64,000 bases of DNA from DASSQJ01 sp963772645 (GTDB lineage Bacteria > Actinomycetota > Actinomycetes > Actinomycetales > Dermatophilaceae), in contig CAVYYD010000001.1 in NCBI GenBank assembly GCA_963772645.1, positions 62,001 through 126,000 on the forward strand, given 5' to 3'. The notes under the pieces were generated by a model, which had not been told where the DNA came from, did no database searches, and saw only the letters and a list, made by a program, of their open reading frames with translations. Of this stretch, positions 43,565 through 53,192 are shown in pieces. Position 1 is the first letter of the stretch, and each line of letters starts with the position of its first letter. A program made the translations under genes and the position numbers.

Positions 43565-45832
43565 TCATCGAGCGCGCCGTCACCCCGTTCGTCGTCTACG
43601 CCGAGGACCCGTTGCTGCGGGCCCTGGAGAAGATCACCGCGAACCGGGCCCGGATCGTCTTCTGCGTCACCGAGCACGGCCGCCTCCTCGGCTCCCTCAC
43701 CGACGGCGACGTCCGACGGTGGATCGCCGGCCACGAGGACGTAGACCTCACCCGGCCCTGCGTCGAGGCCGCCAACACCGGGGTGGTCTCGGCCCCGGTC
43801 ATCGGCGGCCCCCTCGGAGGTCCGGCGGCTCTTCGCCGGCGCCGTCGACCACGTGCCGCTCCTCGACGAGCGGGGCCGGCTGGCGGCGGTGGCCGTCAAC
43901 CGCAACGACGCCTTCCGGGTCGGCCGGCACGACGTGGGACGCGGCAACCCGACCTTCCTCATCGCCGAGATCGGCAACAACCACAACGGGTCCGTCGAGC
44001 TCGCCAAGGAGCTCGTCGACCGGGCCCGGGCCGCCGGCGCGGATGCGGTGAAGTTCCAGCTGCGCGACATGGACGCGCTCTACCGGGGCGGCACCGCCGG
44101 CGCCGGTGAGGACCTCGGGCCGCAGTACACCCTCGACCTCCTCGCCCGCGTCAACCTGCCGGCCGAGAAGCTGCTCGGTGTCTTCGACCACGCCCGCGCC
44201 TCCGGCATCGACGTCATGTGCACGCCGTGGGACGCCCCGAGCGTCGACGCCCTCGTCGAGTGGGGCGTGCCCGCGCTGAAGATCGCCTCGGCGGACCTCA
44301 CCAACCACACCCTCCTGCGCCACGCGGCGGCCTCGGGGACCCCGCTGGTCGTCTCGACCGGGATGTCCACCGAGACCGAGATCCGGGAGACCGTCGCGCT
44401 CCTGCGCTCCACCGGGACGCCCTACGCACTGCTGCACGCCCAGTCGACCTACCCGGCACCGTTCAAGGACGTCAACCTGCGCTACCTCACCCGCCTCGCC
44501 GAGATCGGCGACTGCCCGGTCGGGTACTCCGGGCACGAGCGCGGCTACCACGTGCCGCTCGCCGCCGTCTCGCTCGGCGCGACCATCATCGAGAAGCACT
44601 TCACCGTCGACCGGTCGATGGAGGGCAACGACCACAAGGTCTCGCTCCTGCCCGAGGAGTTCACCGAGATGGTGGTGCGGGTCCGCGAGCTGGAGCAGGC
44701 CCTGGGCTCCGACGAGCCCCGCGTCGTGTCCACCGGCGAGATGATGAACCGGGTCAACCTCGCCAAGAGCCTCGTCGCGGCGCGCGACATCGCCCCGGGC
44801 GAGCTCATCGACCGGGCGGCGGTCGACGTCAAGAGCCCCGGGCGGGGACTGCAGCCGAACGCCCTGGACCGGCTCGTGGGGCGCACCGCCAACCGGGGCC
44901 TGGCCGCCGGCGACTTCTTCTTCGCCACCGACCTCACCGACGCCGCGCCCAAGGCACGGCAGTACTCGTTCCGGCGGCCGTGGGGCGTGCCCGTCCGCTA
45001 CCACGACTGGGCCCGCCTCGTCGCCGACACCCGGCCGGACTTCCTCGAGTTCCACTTCTCGTACAAGGACCTCGACCTCGACCCGGCGCCCTTCTTCGGC
45101 GACCTGCCGCAGCACTGCACCGAGGATGGGGAGCGCCTCTCGATGGCGTTCACGACGCACCTGCCCGACCTGTTCTCCGGCGACTTCATCGTCGACCTCG
45201 CCTCCCCCGACGACGAGACGTGGGAACGCTCGCTCCGTGAGCTGCAGCGGACGATCGACGCGACCCGGGCACTGACCCGCTGGTTCACCCTGGAGCAGGA
45301 GCCGATCGTCGTCGCGACGATGGGCGGGTTCACCTCCGACCGCCACCTGGACCCCTCGGAGCGGCCGCGCCGCTACGAGCGGGTGGCCGCCGCCGTCGAC
45401 CGCGTGGACACCGGCGGCGTCCGGCTGACCGCCCAGACCCTTCCGCCGTACCCCTGGCTCATCGGCGGCCAGCACTTCCACAACCTCTTCCTCGACCCCG
45501 AGGACACCGCGGAGTGGTCCCGCTCCACCGGCGTGCCGCTCACCCTCGACACCTCGCACACCAAGCTCGCGGCCAACTTCCTCGGCCGTTCCTTCGCCGA
45601 GGTCACCGAGCTGCTCGCGCCGCTGACCCTGCACCTCCACCTCGTCGACGCGATGGGGGTGGACGGCGAGGGGCCGCAGGTCGGCGAGGGCGAGATCGAC
45701 TGGCCGGTCCTCGCCGAGCAGCTGGACCGCCTGGCGCCGGGCGTGTCGTTCATCCCGGAGATCTGGCAGGGCCACGTCAACGACGGCGAGGGGTTCTGGA
45801 CCGCGCTGGAGCGGCTCGAGCAGTGGTTCTGA
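43561..45832 (+). CDS. CBS - NeuB synthase - SAF - TIM-barrel fusion protein (frameshifted near 43.81 kb)
   Basis: About 757 residues in four parts. Residues 1-~118 are a CBS pair (RIVFCVTEHGRLLGSLTDGDV; VPLLDERGRLAAVAVN). Residues ~130-390 are a NeuB aldolase-type synthase condensing a hexosamine with PEP (FLIAEIGNNHNGS, VKFQLRDMDALY, GYSGHERGYHVPLAA, IIEKHFTVDRSMEG). Residues ~400-445 are a SAF antifreeze-like domain (VAARDIAPGELIDRAAVDVK). The last ~290 residues are a xylose-isomerase-type TIM barrel (LEFHFSYKDLD, LTLDTSHTKLAANFLG, HLHLVDAMGVDGEG). The frame breaks between VIGGPL and EVRRLF near 43805-43825 (two bases lost or one gained); both sides are well conserved. The GTG start overlaps the cytidylyltransferase stop. 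Confidence 0.85.
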
Positions 45833-46932
45833 GCGCCGAGGACGCGCGGCGGGCTGTGCCGGACGCACTCACCGCTCCCCCCACCGCGCTGTGGGTGGTC
45901 CCCGTCCCCGACCTCGCCGGCGTGGCCCGCCACGTCCTCGACGTCGTCGCGGTCGGCCTGCCGGGGTGGCGGCTCGTCGTCCTCTGCCCGCCGGGCCCAC
46001 TGGCCGACCGGCTGCGCGGGGCCGGTGCCGCCGTGACCACCGGCCCGGTCGGGCCGCCCGATGGCCTCCGCGCCTCGCTCGCAACCGTCCGCCACGTCGT
46101 CCGGACCCTGCACCCGGCCGTCGTCCACTCCCACCTCAGCTGGGCCGACGTCGTCTGCGCGGCCGCCACCGTCGGCCGGCCGGTCGCGCTGGTCAGCACG
46201 GAGCACGGCATCGCCGACGACGACCTCGTCTACCACGGAACCGCCTGGCGGTCCCGGCTCAAGGCGCTGGCCCACACGGCGCGCCTGCGCCGGGCCGATG
46301 CCGTGATCGCCGTCTCGGAGGCCACCGAACGCAGCATCCTGGCCAAGTGGCATCCCTCCCGGTCCACCCCGGTGCGGGTCATCCGCAACGGCGTGGACCC
46401 GCTCGACCCGCCGCCCCCGCGCGGGCCCGGGCTGCACGTGGCCTCGATCGCCCGGCTGGCCCCGGAGAAGCGGGTCGACCACGTGCTGCGGGCCTTCGCC
46501 GCGCTCCGGGCGCGTCACCCGTCCGCTCGCCTCACGGTGGCCGGGACGGGGCCGGAGGAGGCACCGCTGCGGCGCCTAGCGGCCGACCTCGGGCTGGGTG
46601 ACGCGGCCCGTTTCGTCGGGCACGTCGAGCCGGGGCCCCTGCTCGAGGAGGCCGACGTCCTCGTCCAGCTCTCGGTCTGGGAGAACACCTCCTACTCGCT
46701 GCTCGACGCGCTCGTCCACGGCGCCGGGGTCGTGGCGACCCCGGTCGGTGGCAACCCGGAGATCCTGCCGCCCGAGGCGCTGGCCCGGCACGACGACCAC
46801 GCCGGTATCGCGGCCCTCGTCGCCGCCCAGGGACTCGACCCCTCGCTGCGTCCCCGCCTGCCCGCGGGCTGGCCGAGCCGTCGGGAGATGGCGGCCGCGG
46901 TCACCGAGGTCTACGCGGGGGTGGTCCGGTGA
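45823..46932 (+). CDS. family 4 glycosyltransferase
   Basis: GT-B enzyme of up to 369 residues. The acceptor half includes VVHSHLSWADVVCAAATVGR and STEHGIADDDLVYHG. The donor half shows VIRNGVDPLD, VASIARLAPEKRVDHVLRAF, LTVAGTGPEEAPLRRLA, the GT4 E-x7-E region as SVWENTSYSLLDALVHGAGV, and ATPVGGNPEILP. The GTG at 45823 overlaps the synthase stop by 10 bases; a second GTG at 45856 is also possible. The stop overlaps the next gene as GTGA. Probably assembles the repeat unit. Confidence 0.88.
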   Translation: MVLSAEDARRAVPDALTAPPTALWVVPVPDLAGVARHVLDVVAVGLPGWRLVVLCPPGPLADRLRGAGAAVTTGPVGPPDGLRASLATVRHVVRTLHPAVVHSHLSWADVVCAAATVGRPVALVSTEHGIADDDLVYHGTAWRSRLKALAHTARLRRADAVIAVSEATERSILAKWHPSRSTPVRVIRNGVDPLDPPPPRGPGLHVASIARLAPEKRVDHVLRAFAALRARHPSARLTVAGTGPEEAPLRRLAADLGLGDAARFVGHVEPGPLLEEADVLVQLSVWENTSYSLLDALVHGAGVVATPVGGNPEILPPEALARHDDHAGIAALVAAQGLDPSLRPRLPAGWPSRREMAAAVTEVYAGVVR

Positions 46933-47982
46933 GCATCGTCCTCGCCGCGAACAACGGTGACGTGGGCGGCGGCGAGGTGATGCTCCTGCAGACCGCGAAG
47001 GCGCTGCGCGACCTCGACGTCGACGTGCACGTCGTCGGGCCCGGCGCACCGGACGGGGTGGTCGCCCGTGCCGAGGCGCTCGGAATGCCGACGACGACTA
47101 TGGCCGCCGGACGGAAGCGGTACCTGCGCGAGCTGCGTCGATGGGCGGCCGGCCACGACGGATGGCTGTGGTGCCACGGCCTCGTACCCGCGACGGCCAC
47201 CGCGCTGCGGCACCGTCGGGTCGTCCACCTCCACCAGGTCCCCGCGGCACGGCACCGACCGGCCGCCCGGCTGGCCCGGGCCGGGGCCGCGGTCACCCTC
47301 GTTCCGAGCCGCTCGACAGCCTCGGCGGTGCCCGGGGCGCAGGTGCTGTGGAACTGGTCCGAGCCGGTCGAGACCGTCCCGGCGGCTCGCGGCGGCCCGC
47401 TACGGGTCGGTTTCATCGGGCGACACTCCACCGACAAGGGCCTCGACGTGCTCGCCCGAGCCCTGCGCGTACCTCGGCAACGGCCGACCGGGACGGCTGG
47501 CGGCTCGTGCTGGCCGGCGACGACCGTTTCGTCCCCGAGAGGCAGCGGACCCGGGTAGCGGACGCGCTCGACCCGGTGGCGTCCCTGACCGACCGGTTGG
47601 GGTGGTGCGATCCCGGCTCGGTTCCTCGGCCAGGTCGATGTGGTCGCCGTGCCCTCGGCGTGGCCGGAGCCCTTCGGCGCTCGTGGTCCGACCGAGGGCT
47701 TCGATGCGGCGCCCGAGGTACCCGTCGTCGTCACCGAGTGCGGGCGCACTCCGCCGAGGTCGTGGGCCCGGAGCACCCGTGGGTCGCTCGAGCCGGCGAC
47801 GCCGCGGCGACCTCGCCCGGGCCCTGTCCGGCGTGGGCCCGGTGCCGCGGCCGAGGCGGCGCTCGGCGTCGTCGACGCCGGGCACCAGCGCTGGTCGGAG
47901 CACTTCTCCCCGGATGCCGGACGCGATCCGGGTCCGAGCGACCCTCGTCGAGTCGGCCTGGGCCTCGAGGTCGGCGCGATGA
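46929..47982 (+). pseudogene. family 4 glycosyltransferase, broken by several frameshifts
   Basis: The first ~178 residues are intact: SIVLAANNGDVGGGEVMLLQ, VVHLHQVPAARHRPAARLA and LRVGFIGRHSTDKGLDVLARAL. Then the frame changes near 47465. DRDGWRLVLAGDDRFVPE is in a second frame to ~47620, and LGQVDVVAVPSAWPEPFG in a third. EVVGPEHPWVARAGDAA, DLARALSGVGP and GHQRWSEHFSPDAG alternate between frames. VRATLVESAWASR closes at the TGA 47980-47982, which overlaps the next ATG. All GT4 parts are present in order, so either the gene has decayed recently or this 500-base stretch is poorly sequenced. It would transfer one sugar of the glycan. Confidence 0.75.
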
Positions 47983-49109
47983 CGCACCGGCTCCCTGACG
48001 GGCGGACCGTCGGCATCGCCCACGACTACGTCACCCAGCGCGGTGGCGCCGAGCGGGTCGTCCTCGCCCTGGCCCGGGCCTTCCCCGGGGCACCGGTCCA
48101 CACCACGCTCTACGACCCGGCCGGCACCTTCCCCGAGTTCGCCGAGCTCGACGTTCGGCGGTCCGCGCTCGACGTGGTCGGTCCGTTGCGCCGCTCGCAC
48201 CGCGCCGCGCTGCCGCTGCTGCCGCTCGCGGCCCGGACGGTGCGCCCCGCCGAGGACGTCGTCGTCGCGTCGACGAGCGGCTGGGCGCACGGCTTCCACG
48301 CCTCCGGCGACGTCGTCGCCTACTGCCACGCCCCGGCCCGCTGGCTCTACCAGAGCGAGACCTACCTCGGCGGCCCGCTCTGGCGCTCACCGAAGGGGGT
48401 GACCCTCGGCCTGCTCCGTCCCGCGCTGCGCCGTTGGGACACCCGGGCCGCGCGCCGGCCGGTGCGCTACCTCGCCAACTCTCGGGTGGTGCGCGACCGC
48501 ATCCGGGCCGCCTACGGCGTCGAGGCAGAGGTGGTCCCGGCCCCGCACGGCACCGACCCCACCGGACCCCGCGAGCCGGTCCCCGCGCTGGCGGACTGGG
48601 CGGACGACGGGGGCTTCCTGCTCGTCGTCTCCCGGCTCCTGCCGTACAAGAACGTCGACGTCCTCCTCGAGGCGGTGCGGGCATCGAGCGACCGGCTCGT
48701 CGTCGTCGGTGCCGGCCCGGAGCGTGAGCGGCTCCTCGCCGCCGCCCCGGCGAACACCCGGTTCGTCCAGGACCTCGACGACGCCCAGCTCCGGTGGGTC
48801 TACGCCTCCGCACGCCTGCTCCTCGCGCCGAGCATCGAGGACTACGGTCTCACCCCGCTCGAGGCGGCGGCCTTCGGGGTCCCCAGCCTCTCGCTGCGGG
48901 CCGGGGGCTACCTCGACACCGTCGACGAGGGGGTCACCGGGCTGCACGTGGGCTCCGCCGAGCCCGAGGCGTTCCGGCGCGGCGTCCGGGAGGGCCTGGC
49001 GCACGACTGGGACCGGGCGGCGATCCGGCGGCACGCGGCAGCGTTCTCCGAGCGGCGGTTCGGGGAACGCATCCGGGGTGTGCTGGCCGACCTGGGGCAC
49101 GGACGCTGA
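47979..49109 (+). CDS. family 4 glycosyltransferase (WbaZ/mannosyltransferase-like)
   Basis: GT-B enzyme of 376 residues. It starts TVGIAHDYVTQRGGAERVVL; AYCHAPARWLYQSETYL and VRYLANSRVVRDRIRAAYG lie in the middle. The donor domain has LLVVSRLLPYKNVDVLLEAV, LVVVGAGPERERLLA and the E-x7-E motif LLLAPSIEDYGLTPLEAAAFG. This set is typical of polysaccharide mannosyltransferases such as WbaZ. The ATG overlaps the preceding stop (ATGA). Last gene of the overlapping run; a 149-base gap with CATACT at 49197-49202 (possible -10) separates it from the sugar transferase. Confidence 0.9.
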   Translation: MTHRLPDGRTVGIAHDYVTQRGGAERVVLALARAFPGAPVHTTLYDPAGTFPEFAELDVRRSALDVVGPLRRSHRAALPLLPLAARTVRPAEDVVVASTSGWAHGFHASGDVVAYCHAPARWLYQSETYLGGPLWRSPKGVTLGLLRPALRRWDTRAARRPVRYLANSRVVRDRIRAAYGVEAEVVPAPHGTDPTGPREPVPALADWADDGGFLLVVSRLLPYKNVDVLLEAVRASSDRLVVVGAGPERERLLAAAPANTRFVQDLDDAQLRWVYASARLLLAPSIEDYGLTPLEAAAFGVPSLSLRAGGYLDTVDEGVTGLHVGSAEPEAFRRGVREGLAHDWDRAAIRRHAAAFSERRFGERIRGVLADLGHGR

Positions 49110-49258
49110 GAGTTCGGCGTCCCGTCCCGGCTCGGCGCGGTCATCCGAACGGGTGGCAATCCCCCGGGCCGCAGGACGACAGCGCACGTCGGGGGCCATA
49201 CTGGTGCACCGGCCCGGTGCTGCGGGCCCACGCAGTCCGGTACGGCAGGGGAAGAGAC

Positions 49259-50716
49259 GTGATCGTCAACGAGGAGCCCACGACGACGGTCAGCGCACCG
49301 GCCGTCCACTGGGGGCATCTCCTCCCCTCGGCGGCCGCGGTCGTCGTCGACCTGCTCGTCATGTCCCTCGTCGTCGTTCTCGCGGCCCTCGGCCGCGCGT
49401 CGCTGCCGGTCTTCACCGCGGCCGGCGACGTCGACACCCTCGTCGCCCTCGTCGGCGTCCCGATCGTCGTCGGCTGGGTCGTCGTCATCGCGCTCCACGG
49501 TGGCTACGCCGCGCACGTCTTCGGCGCCGGGACCCTGGAGTACAAGCTCGTGGTCCGGGGGACCCTCGTCGCCGCCGGGGCCACCGGCATCGTCTCGTTC
49601 CTCGCCCGCTTCCAGTTCTCGCGGGGCTTCTTCTTCCTCCTCATCATCCTGGGCCTTCCGCTCCTGGTCCTCGGCCGCTTCGTCCTGCGCCGGGCGCTGC
49701 ACGCGACCCGACGGCGCGGGCACCTCAACCAGCGGGTCGTCGTCGCCGGCTCCACGGCACAGGTCGACGAGGTGGCCCGGGTCCTCTCCCGTGAGCGGTG
49801 GCTGGGCTACCGGGTGGTGGGCGCCCTGCTGCCCCGCTCCGAGGTGGCGCCCGAGACCCCCGGCGGGGTCCCGGTCCTCGGCAGCACCACCCGCACCCGC
49901 GAGGTCGTCGAGGAGGTCGGCTGCGACATCGTCCTCTTCGCCGGCGGAGCGGTCGACTCGGCGCGCCAGATGCGGAGAGCGGCCTGGGAGCTGGCCTCGA
50001 GCGACGTCCAGATCATGCTCGTCCCGAGCCTGACCGACGTCTCCGGCGACCGGGTCCGCACCCGGCCCGCCGCCGGCCTCCAGCTGATGGAGCTCGAGGG
50101 CCCGCGGGCGCACCGGGCCAGCCGCGTCTCCAAGCGGGTGTTCGACCTCCTGGGAGCCGGAGCGCTCCTGGTCGCCCTGAGCCCGGTGCTCGCCGTCACG
50201 GCGATCGCCATCCGCCGCCACGACGGCGGGCCGGTGCTCTTCCGGCAGCAACGGGTGGGCCGCGACGGCGAGGTGTTCGACTGCCTGAAGTTCCGCTCGA
50301 TGGTCATCGACGCCCACGACGTCGTCACCGACGTGCCGAACATGCACGACGCGGACCACGTCCTGTTCAAGTCGGCCGTCGACCCGCGGGTCACCCCGCC
50401 CGGCCGGGTCATCCGCCGTTACTCCATCGACGAGATGCCGCAGTTCGTCAACGTCCTGCGCGGCGACATGAGCCTCGTCGGCCCGCGGCCGCCGCTGCCC
50501 TCGGAGGTGGAGCGCTACTCGGCGGAGATGCGCCAGCGGCTCGCGGTCCGGCCGGGCATGACCGGCCTGTGGCAGGTCTCCGGTCGCTCGGACCTGTCCT
50601 GGGAGGACTCGGTGCGCCTGGACCTGTACTACGTCGACAACTGGTCGATCGTGCAGGACCTGACCATCCTCGCCCGGACCCTCTCGGCCGTACTCTCGGC
50701 CCGCGGCGCCTACTGA
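49259..50716 (+). CDS. polyprenyl glycosylphosphotransferase (WbaP/CpsE-type initiating sugar transferase)
   Basis: Protein of 485 residues that starts glycan synthesis by putting a sugar-1-phosphate on undecaprenyl phosphate. About four membrane helices fill residues ~20-145, then a Rossmann-like CoA-binding domain (QRVVVAGSTAQVDEVARVL). A further helix (LLGAGALLVALSPVLAVTAI) and the catalytic domain follow: RQQRVGRDGEVFDCLKFRSM, DEMPQFVNVLRGDMSLVGPR and RPGMTGLWQVSGRSDL. The GTG has GGGGAAGAG upstream. It is the only initiating transferase in the window and so probably serves the whole island. Confidence 0.95.
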   Translation: MIVNEEPTTTVSAPAVHWGHLLPSAAAVVVDLLVMSLVVVLAALGRASLPVFTAAGDVDTLVALVGVPIVVGWVVVIALHGGYAAHVFGAGTLEYKLVVRGTLVAAGATGIVSFLARFQFSRGFFFLLIILGLPLLVLGRFVLRRALHATRRRGHLNQRVVVAGSTAQVDEVARVLSRERWLGYRVVGALLPRSEVAPETPGGVPVLGSTTRTREVVEEVGCDIVLFAGGAVDSARQMRRAAWELASSDVQIMLVPSLTDVSGDRVRTRPAAGLQLMELEGPRAHRASRVSKRVFDLLGAGALLVALSPVLAVTAIAIRRHDGGPVLFRQQRVGRDGEVFDCLKFRSMVIDAHDVVTDVPNMHDADHVLFKSAVDPRVTPPGRVIRRYSIDEMPQFVNVLRGDMSLVGPRPPLPSEVERYSAEMRQRLAVRPGMTGLWQVSGRSDLSWEDSVRLDLYYVDNWSIVQDLTILARTLSAVLSARGAY

Positions 50717-52196
50717 GGTTCGGGGGCGGCGCGACCGGCGGGTCTCCAGTGGTGGCAGGAAGTCGCCGTCGCCGTCGACGTTGGAGAACTCCAGCACCTC
50801 CGAGGCGGCGACCTCGTACCGGCGGCGGCTCGCGTAGTCGGAGGAGTACCCCCCGTACCCGGCGACCGTAGTGGACCCCGGCGATGCCCCGGCGCGGCGC
50901 GAAGTTGAGGACGACCCCGAGGACCCGGCCGTCGACCTGGGCCATGGTCCGGGCGGCCAGCCGGGCCTGTTCCTTGTGGGTACGTCCGACCGCGAAGACG
51001 AGCAGGGCGCCGTCGCACCGCGGGGCCAGCACGACGGCGTCGGTGACCGGCAGCAGCGGAGGCGCGTCGAGGATGACGACGTGGTCGCGGCTCAGGTGCT
51101 CGACGAGCTGGCGCATCCGGGTCGAGCCGAGCAGCTCACTGGGGTTCGGCGGCGTGCGACCGGCCGGGATGAGGCGCACGTTGGCCTGGTCGGTCTCGCG
51201 CAGGACGTCGCGCAGCGAGACCTGGCCGGTGAGCAGCTGGGAGAGCCCCACCCGCCCGTCGGTCTCGAAGATCGTCGAGAGGGTCGGGCGGCGCAGGTCG
51301 GCGTCGATGACGACGACGGACTGCCCGGCCTCGCCGAGGACCCGGGCGAGGGTCGCCGCGACCGTCGACTTGCCCTCGTGGGCGTTCGCGCTGGTCACGA
51401 CGATGCTGCGGGGCGGGTCGTCGACGCCGACGAAGCGCAGGTTGGTCCGGATCTGCCGGAACGACTCCGAGGCCGAGCCGAGCTGGTCGAGCCGGCCTCG
51501 GCCCTCCTCGCCCTTGAGCTCGCGGACCGCCGGGACCACCCCGAGCACGCTCGCGCCGGTGAGCTCCTCGACGTCGGGGACGGTGCGCAGCCGGGTGTCG
51601 AGCTGGCGCCGCGCGAGGACGAGGAGGTAGGCGACCCCGAGCCCGACGACCCCGCCGACGAGGACGTTCTGGCGCAGGTTCGGGGCGATCTTCACCCCGG
51701 GCAGCGCGGACTCGATCGGGACGATCTGCACGAGCGCCTTCGTCGTGCCGGTCCCGGCGGTCTCGATCCGGTTCGCCTCCTCGGCGGTCGCGGAGATCAC
51801 GGCGTCGGCGAGGACCCGTGCCTCGTCGGGCGACGGGCCGGTGGCGGTGACCTCGAGGATCACCGAGTTGGGGGCGACGCTCGCCGTCACCCGGCCGGCG
51901 ACCTCCGACGGCGACGCGGAGATGCCGGTCTGCTCGATGGCCCGCTGGGCGACGGCCCGGCTGGTGACCAGCGGGAGGTAGGAGTCGGCCTTGCTGCCCG
52001 AGAGGGTGGCGGCGGCGATGCCCTCACCGGTGGAGGCCGTCGAGCCGCTGACCCGGACGTAGCCGCTCGCGTCGGCCCGGTAGACCTGCGGCATCCGGGT
52101 GGTCAGGACGTAGGCGCCCGCCACCCCGGCGGCCGTGAGGACGAGGATCATCCACACGTTCGCGCGCGTGAGGCGGACGAAGTCGAGCAGGGTCAC
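50710..52196 (-). CDS. Wzz-domain / bacterial tyrosine kinase (chain-length regulator), 3' end frameshifted
   Basis: About 490 residues. The N-terminal Wzz part has two membrane helices (VWMILVLTAAGVAGAYVLTT and VLVGGVVGLGVAYLLVLA) around an extracellular domain. The cytoplasmic BY-kinase has Walker A ANAHEGKSTVAATLA, Walker A' VVVIDADLRRPTLS and Walker B VILDAPPLLPVTDAV. The frame breaks near 50865. A tyrosine-containing tail (GYGGYSSDYASRRRYE), as expected for the autophosphorylated cluster, lies in another frame. The exact stop is uncertain; a TAG at 50710-50712 is used here. The GTG at 52196 has GAGGAA upstream. Convergent with the initiating transferase; controls polymer length and export. 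Confidence 0.88.
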
Positions 52197-52297
52197 GGTG
52201 GCGGTTCCTCGGGGTCGTCGCGGAGTCGACCCCCGCGCTCCGCAGATTCTAGGCGCCCATCGGCGGCATCCACCGCAGGACGCCGCCGGGCGCCACC

Positions 52298-52303
52298 TAC
52301 AGT
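52298..52303 (+). promoter_or_regulatory. candidate -10 box, leaderless nucleotidyltransferase mRNA
   Basis: TACAGT, 7-base spacer GGGGCCC, then the GTG at 52311. Confidence 0.45.
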
Positions 52304-52310
52304 GGGGCCC

Positions 52311-53192
52311 GTGTCCGAGGGCCGCGCCGTGCCGCTCCCCGTGCGGGTCGAGCTGGCGCACGCCGCCGTCGAGTGGCTGGCCCGCCGCAGCGGAGTCGAC
52401 GTCCTGCACATCAAGGGCCCGGCGGTCGCCCCCGGGCTGCGCACCCGCGCGAGCACCGGCTCGGACGTCGACGTCATCGTCCGGCCGGACGGCGTCCCGG
52501 CCCTGATGGCGGCGCTCGCCGAGCACGGGTGGAAGGTGGAGACCACCTTCGACGCCGGGTCGGCCTTCGACCACGCCGCCAACCTCTACCACCCGAGCTG
52601 GGGCCTGCTCGACGTCCACCGGCACTACCCGGGGATGGACCGCGACCCGACGCACGCCTTCGAGGTGCTCTGGGCGCGGCGCACCACCATCGAGCTCGGC
52701 CACGTCCGCTGCGCGGTCCCTGACCCGCTCGCCCAGTCGCTCGTCCTCCTCCTCCACGCCGCCCGGACCCCGCACGGCGACGGCAACCACCCGGACGTCG
52801 CGCCCAACTGGACCGACCGAAGCGAGTCCGACCGGGACGCGCTCCGCGCCCTCGCCGCGCAGACCGGCGCCACGGTGGGCCTGGCCGCGGCCACCGGTAC
52901 GCTCGCCGAGTACGCCGGCGACCCGGAGGCCGCCCTCTGGGAGGTGTTCGCCCACCCCGGCGACCGGCTCGACGAATGGCACGCCCGGTGGCGCGCCGCC
53001 CGCGGGCCCGGCGCCAAGGTCTCGGTCGCGGCACGCTCACTGGGGGTCAACCGCTACTACCTGCGCCAGCGCCTGGGTCACGAGCCGACCCGCCCGGAGG
53101 TGGCCCGCGAGTTCGGGCGCCGCCTCGGCCAGGCGGGCGCCGAGCTGGCCCGCCGGGCCGGCGCGCGTCTCGCCCGCGGGATGCGGCGGTGA
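52311..53192 (+). CDS. nucleotidyltransferase family protein (NTP_transf_5 type)
   Basis: Protein of 293 residues. The N-terminal half has the minimal nucleotidyltransferase pattern: VLHIKGPAVAPGLR, then GSDVDVIVRPDGVPALMAAL (the D-x-D pair) and a third acidic site near LLDVHRHYPGMD. This resembles the uncharacterised NTP_transf_5 family often seen in polysaccharide and modified-peptide loci. The C-terminal ~90 residues are basic and helical. The substrate is unknown. The stop overlaps the PqqD-like start as GTGA, so the two act together. Confidence 0.78.
   Translation: MSEGRAVPLPVRVELAHAAVEWLARRSGVDVLHIKGPAVAPGLRTRASTGSDVDVIVRPDGVPALMAALAEHGWKVETTFDAGSAFDHAANLYHPSWGLLDVHRHYPGMDRDPTHAFEVLWARRTTIELGHVRCAVPDPLAQSLVLLLHAARTPHGDGNHPDVAPNWTDRSESDRDALRALAAQTGATVGLAAATGTLAEYAGDPEAALWEVFAHPGDRLDEWHARWRAARGPGAKVSVAARSLGVNRYYLRQRLGHEPTRPEVAREFGRRLGQAGAELARRAGARLARGMRR

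Noticed and set aside
50871..52310. 480-codon extension before the nucleotidyltransferase
   Set aside because: It is the mirror frame of the BY-kinase; the -10 box and GTG at 52311 explain the start.
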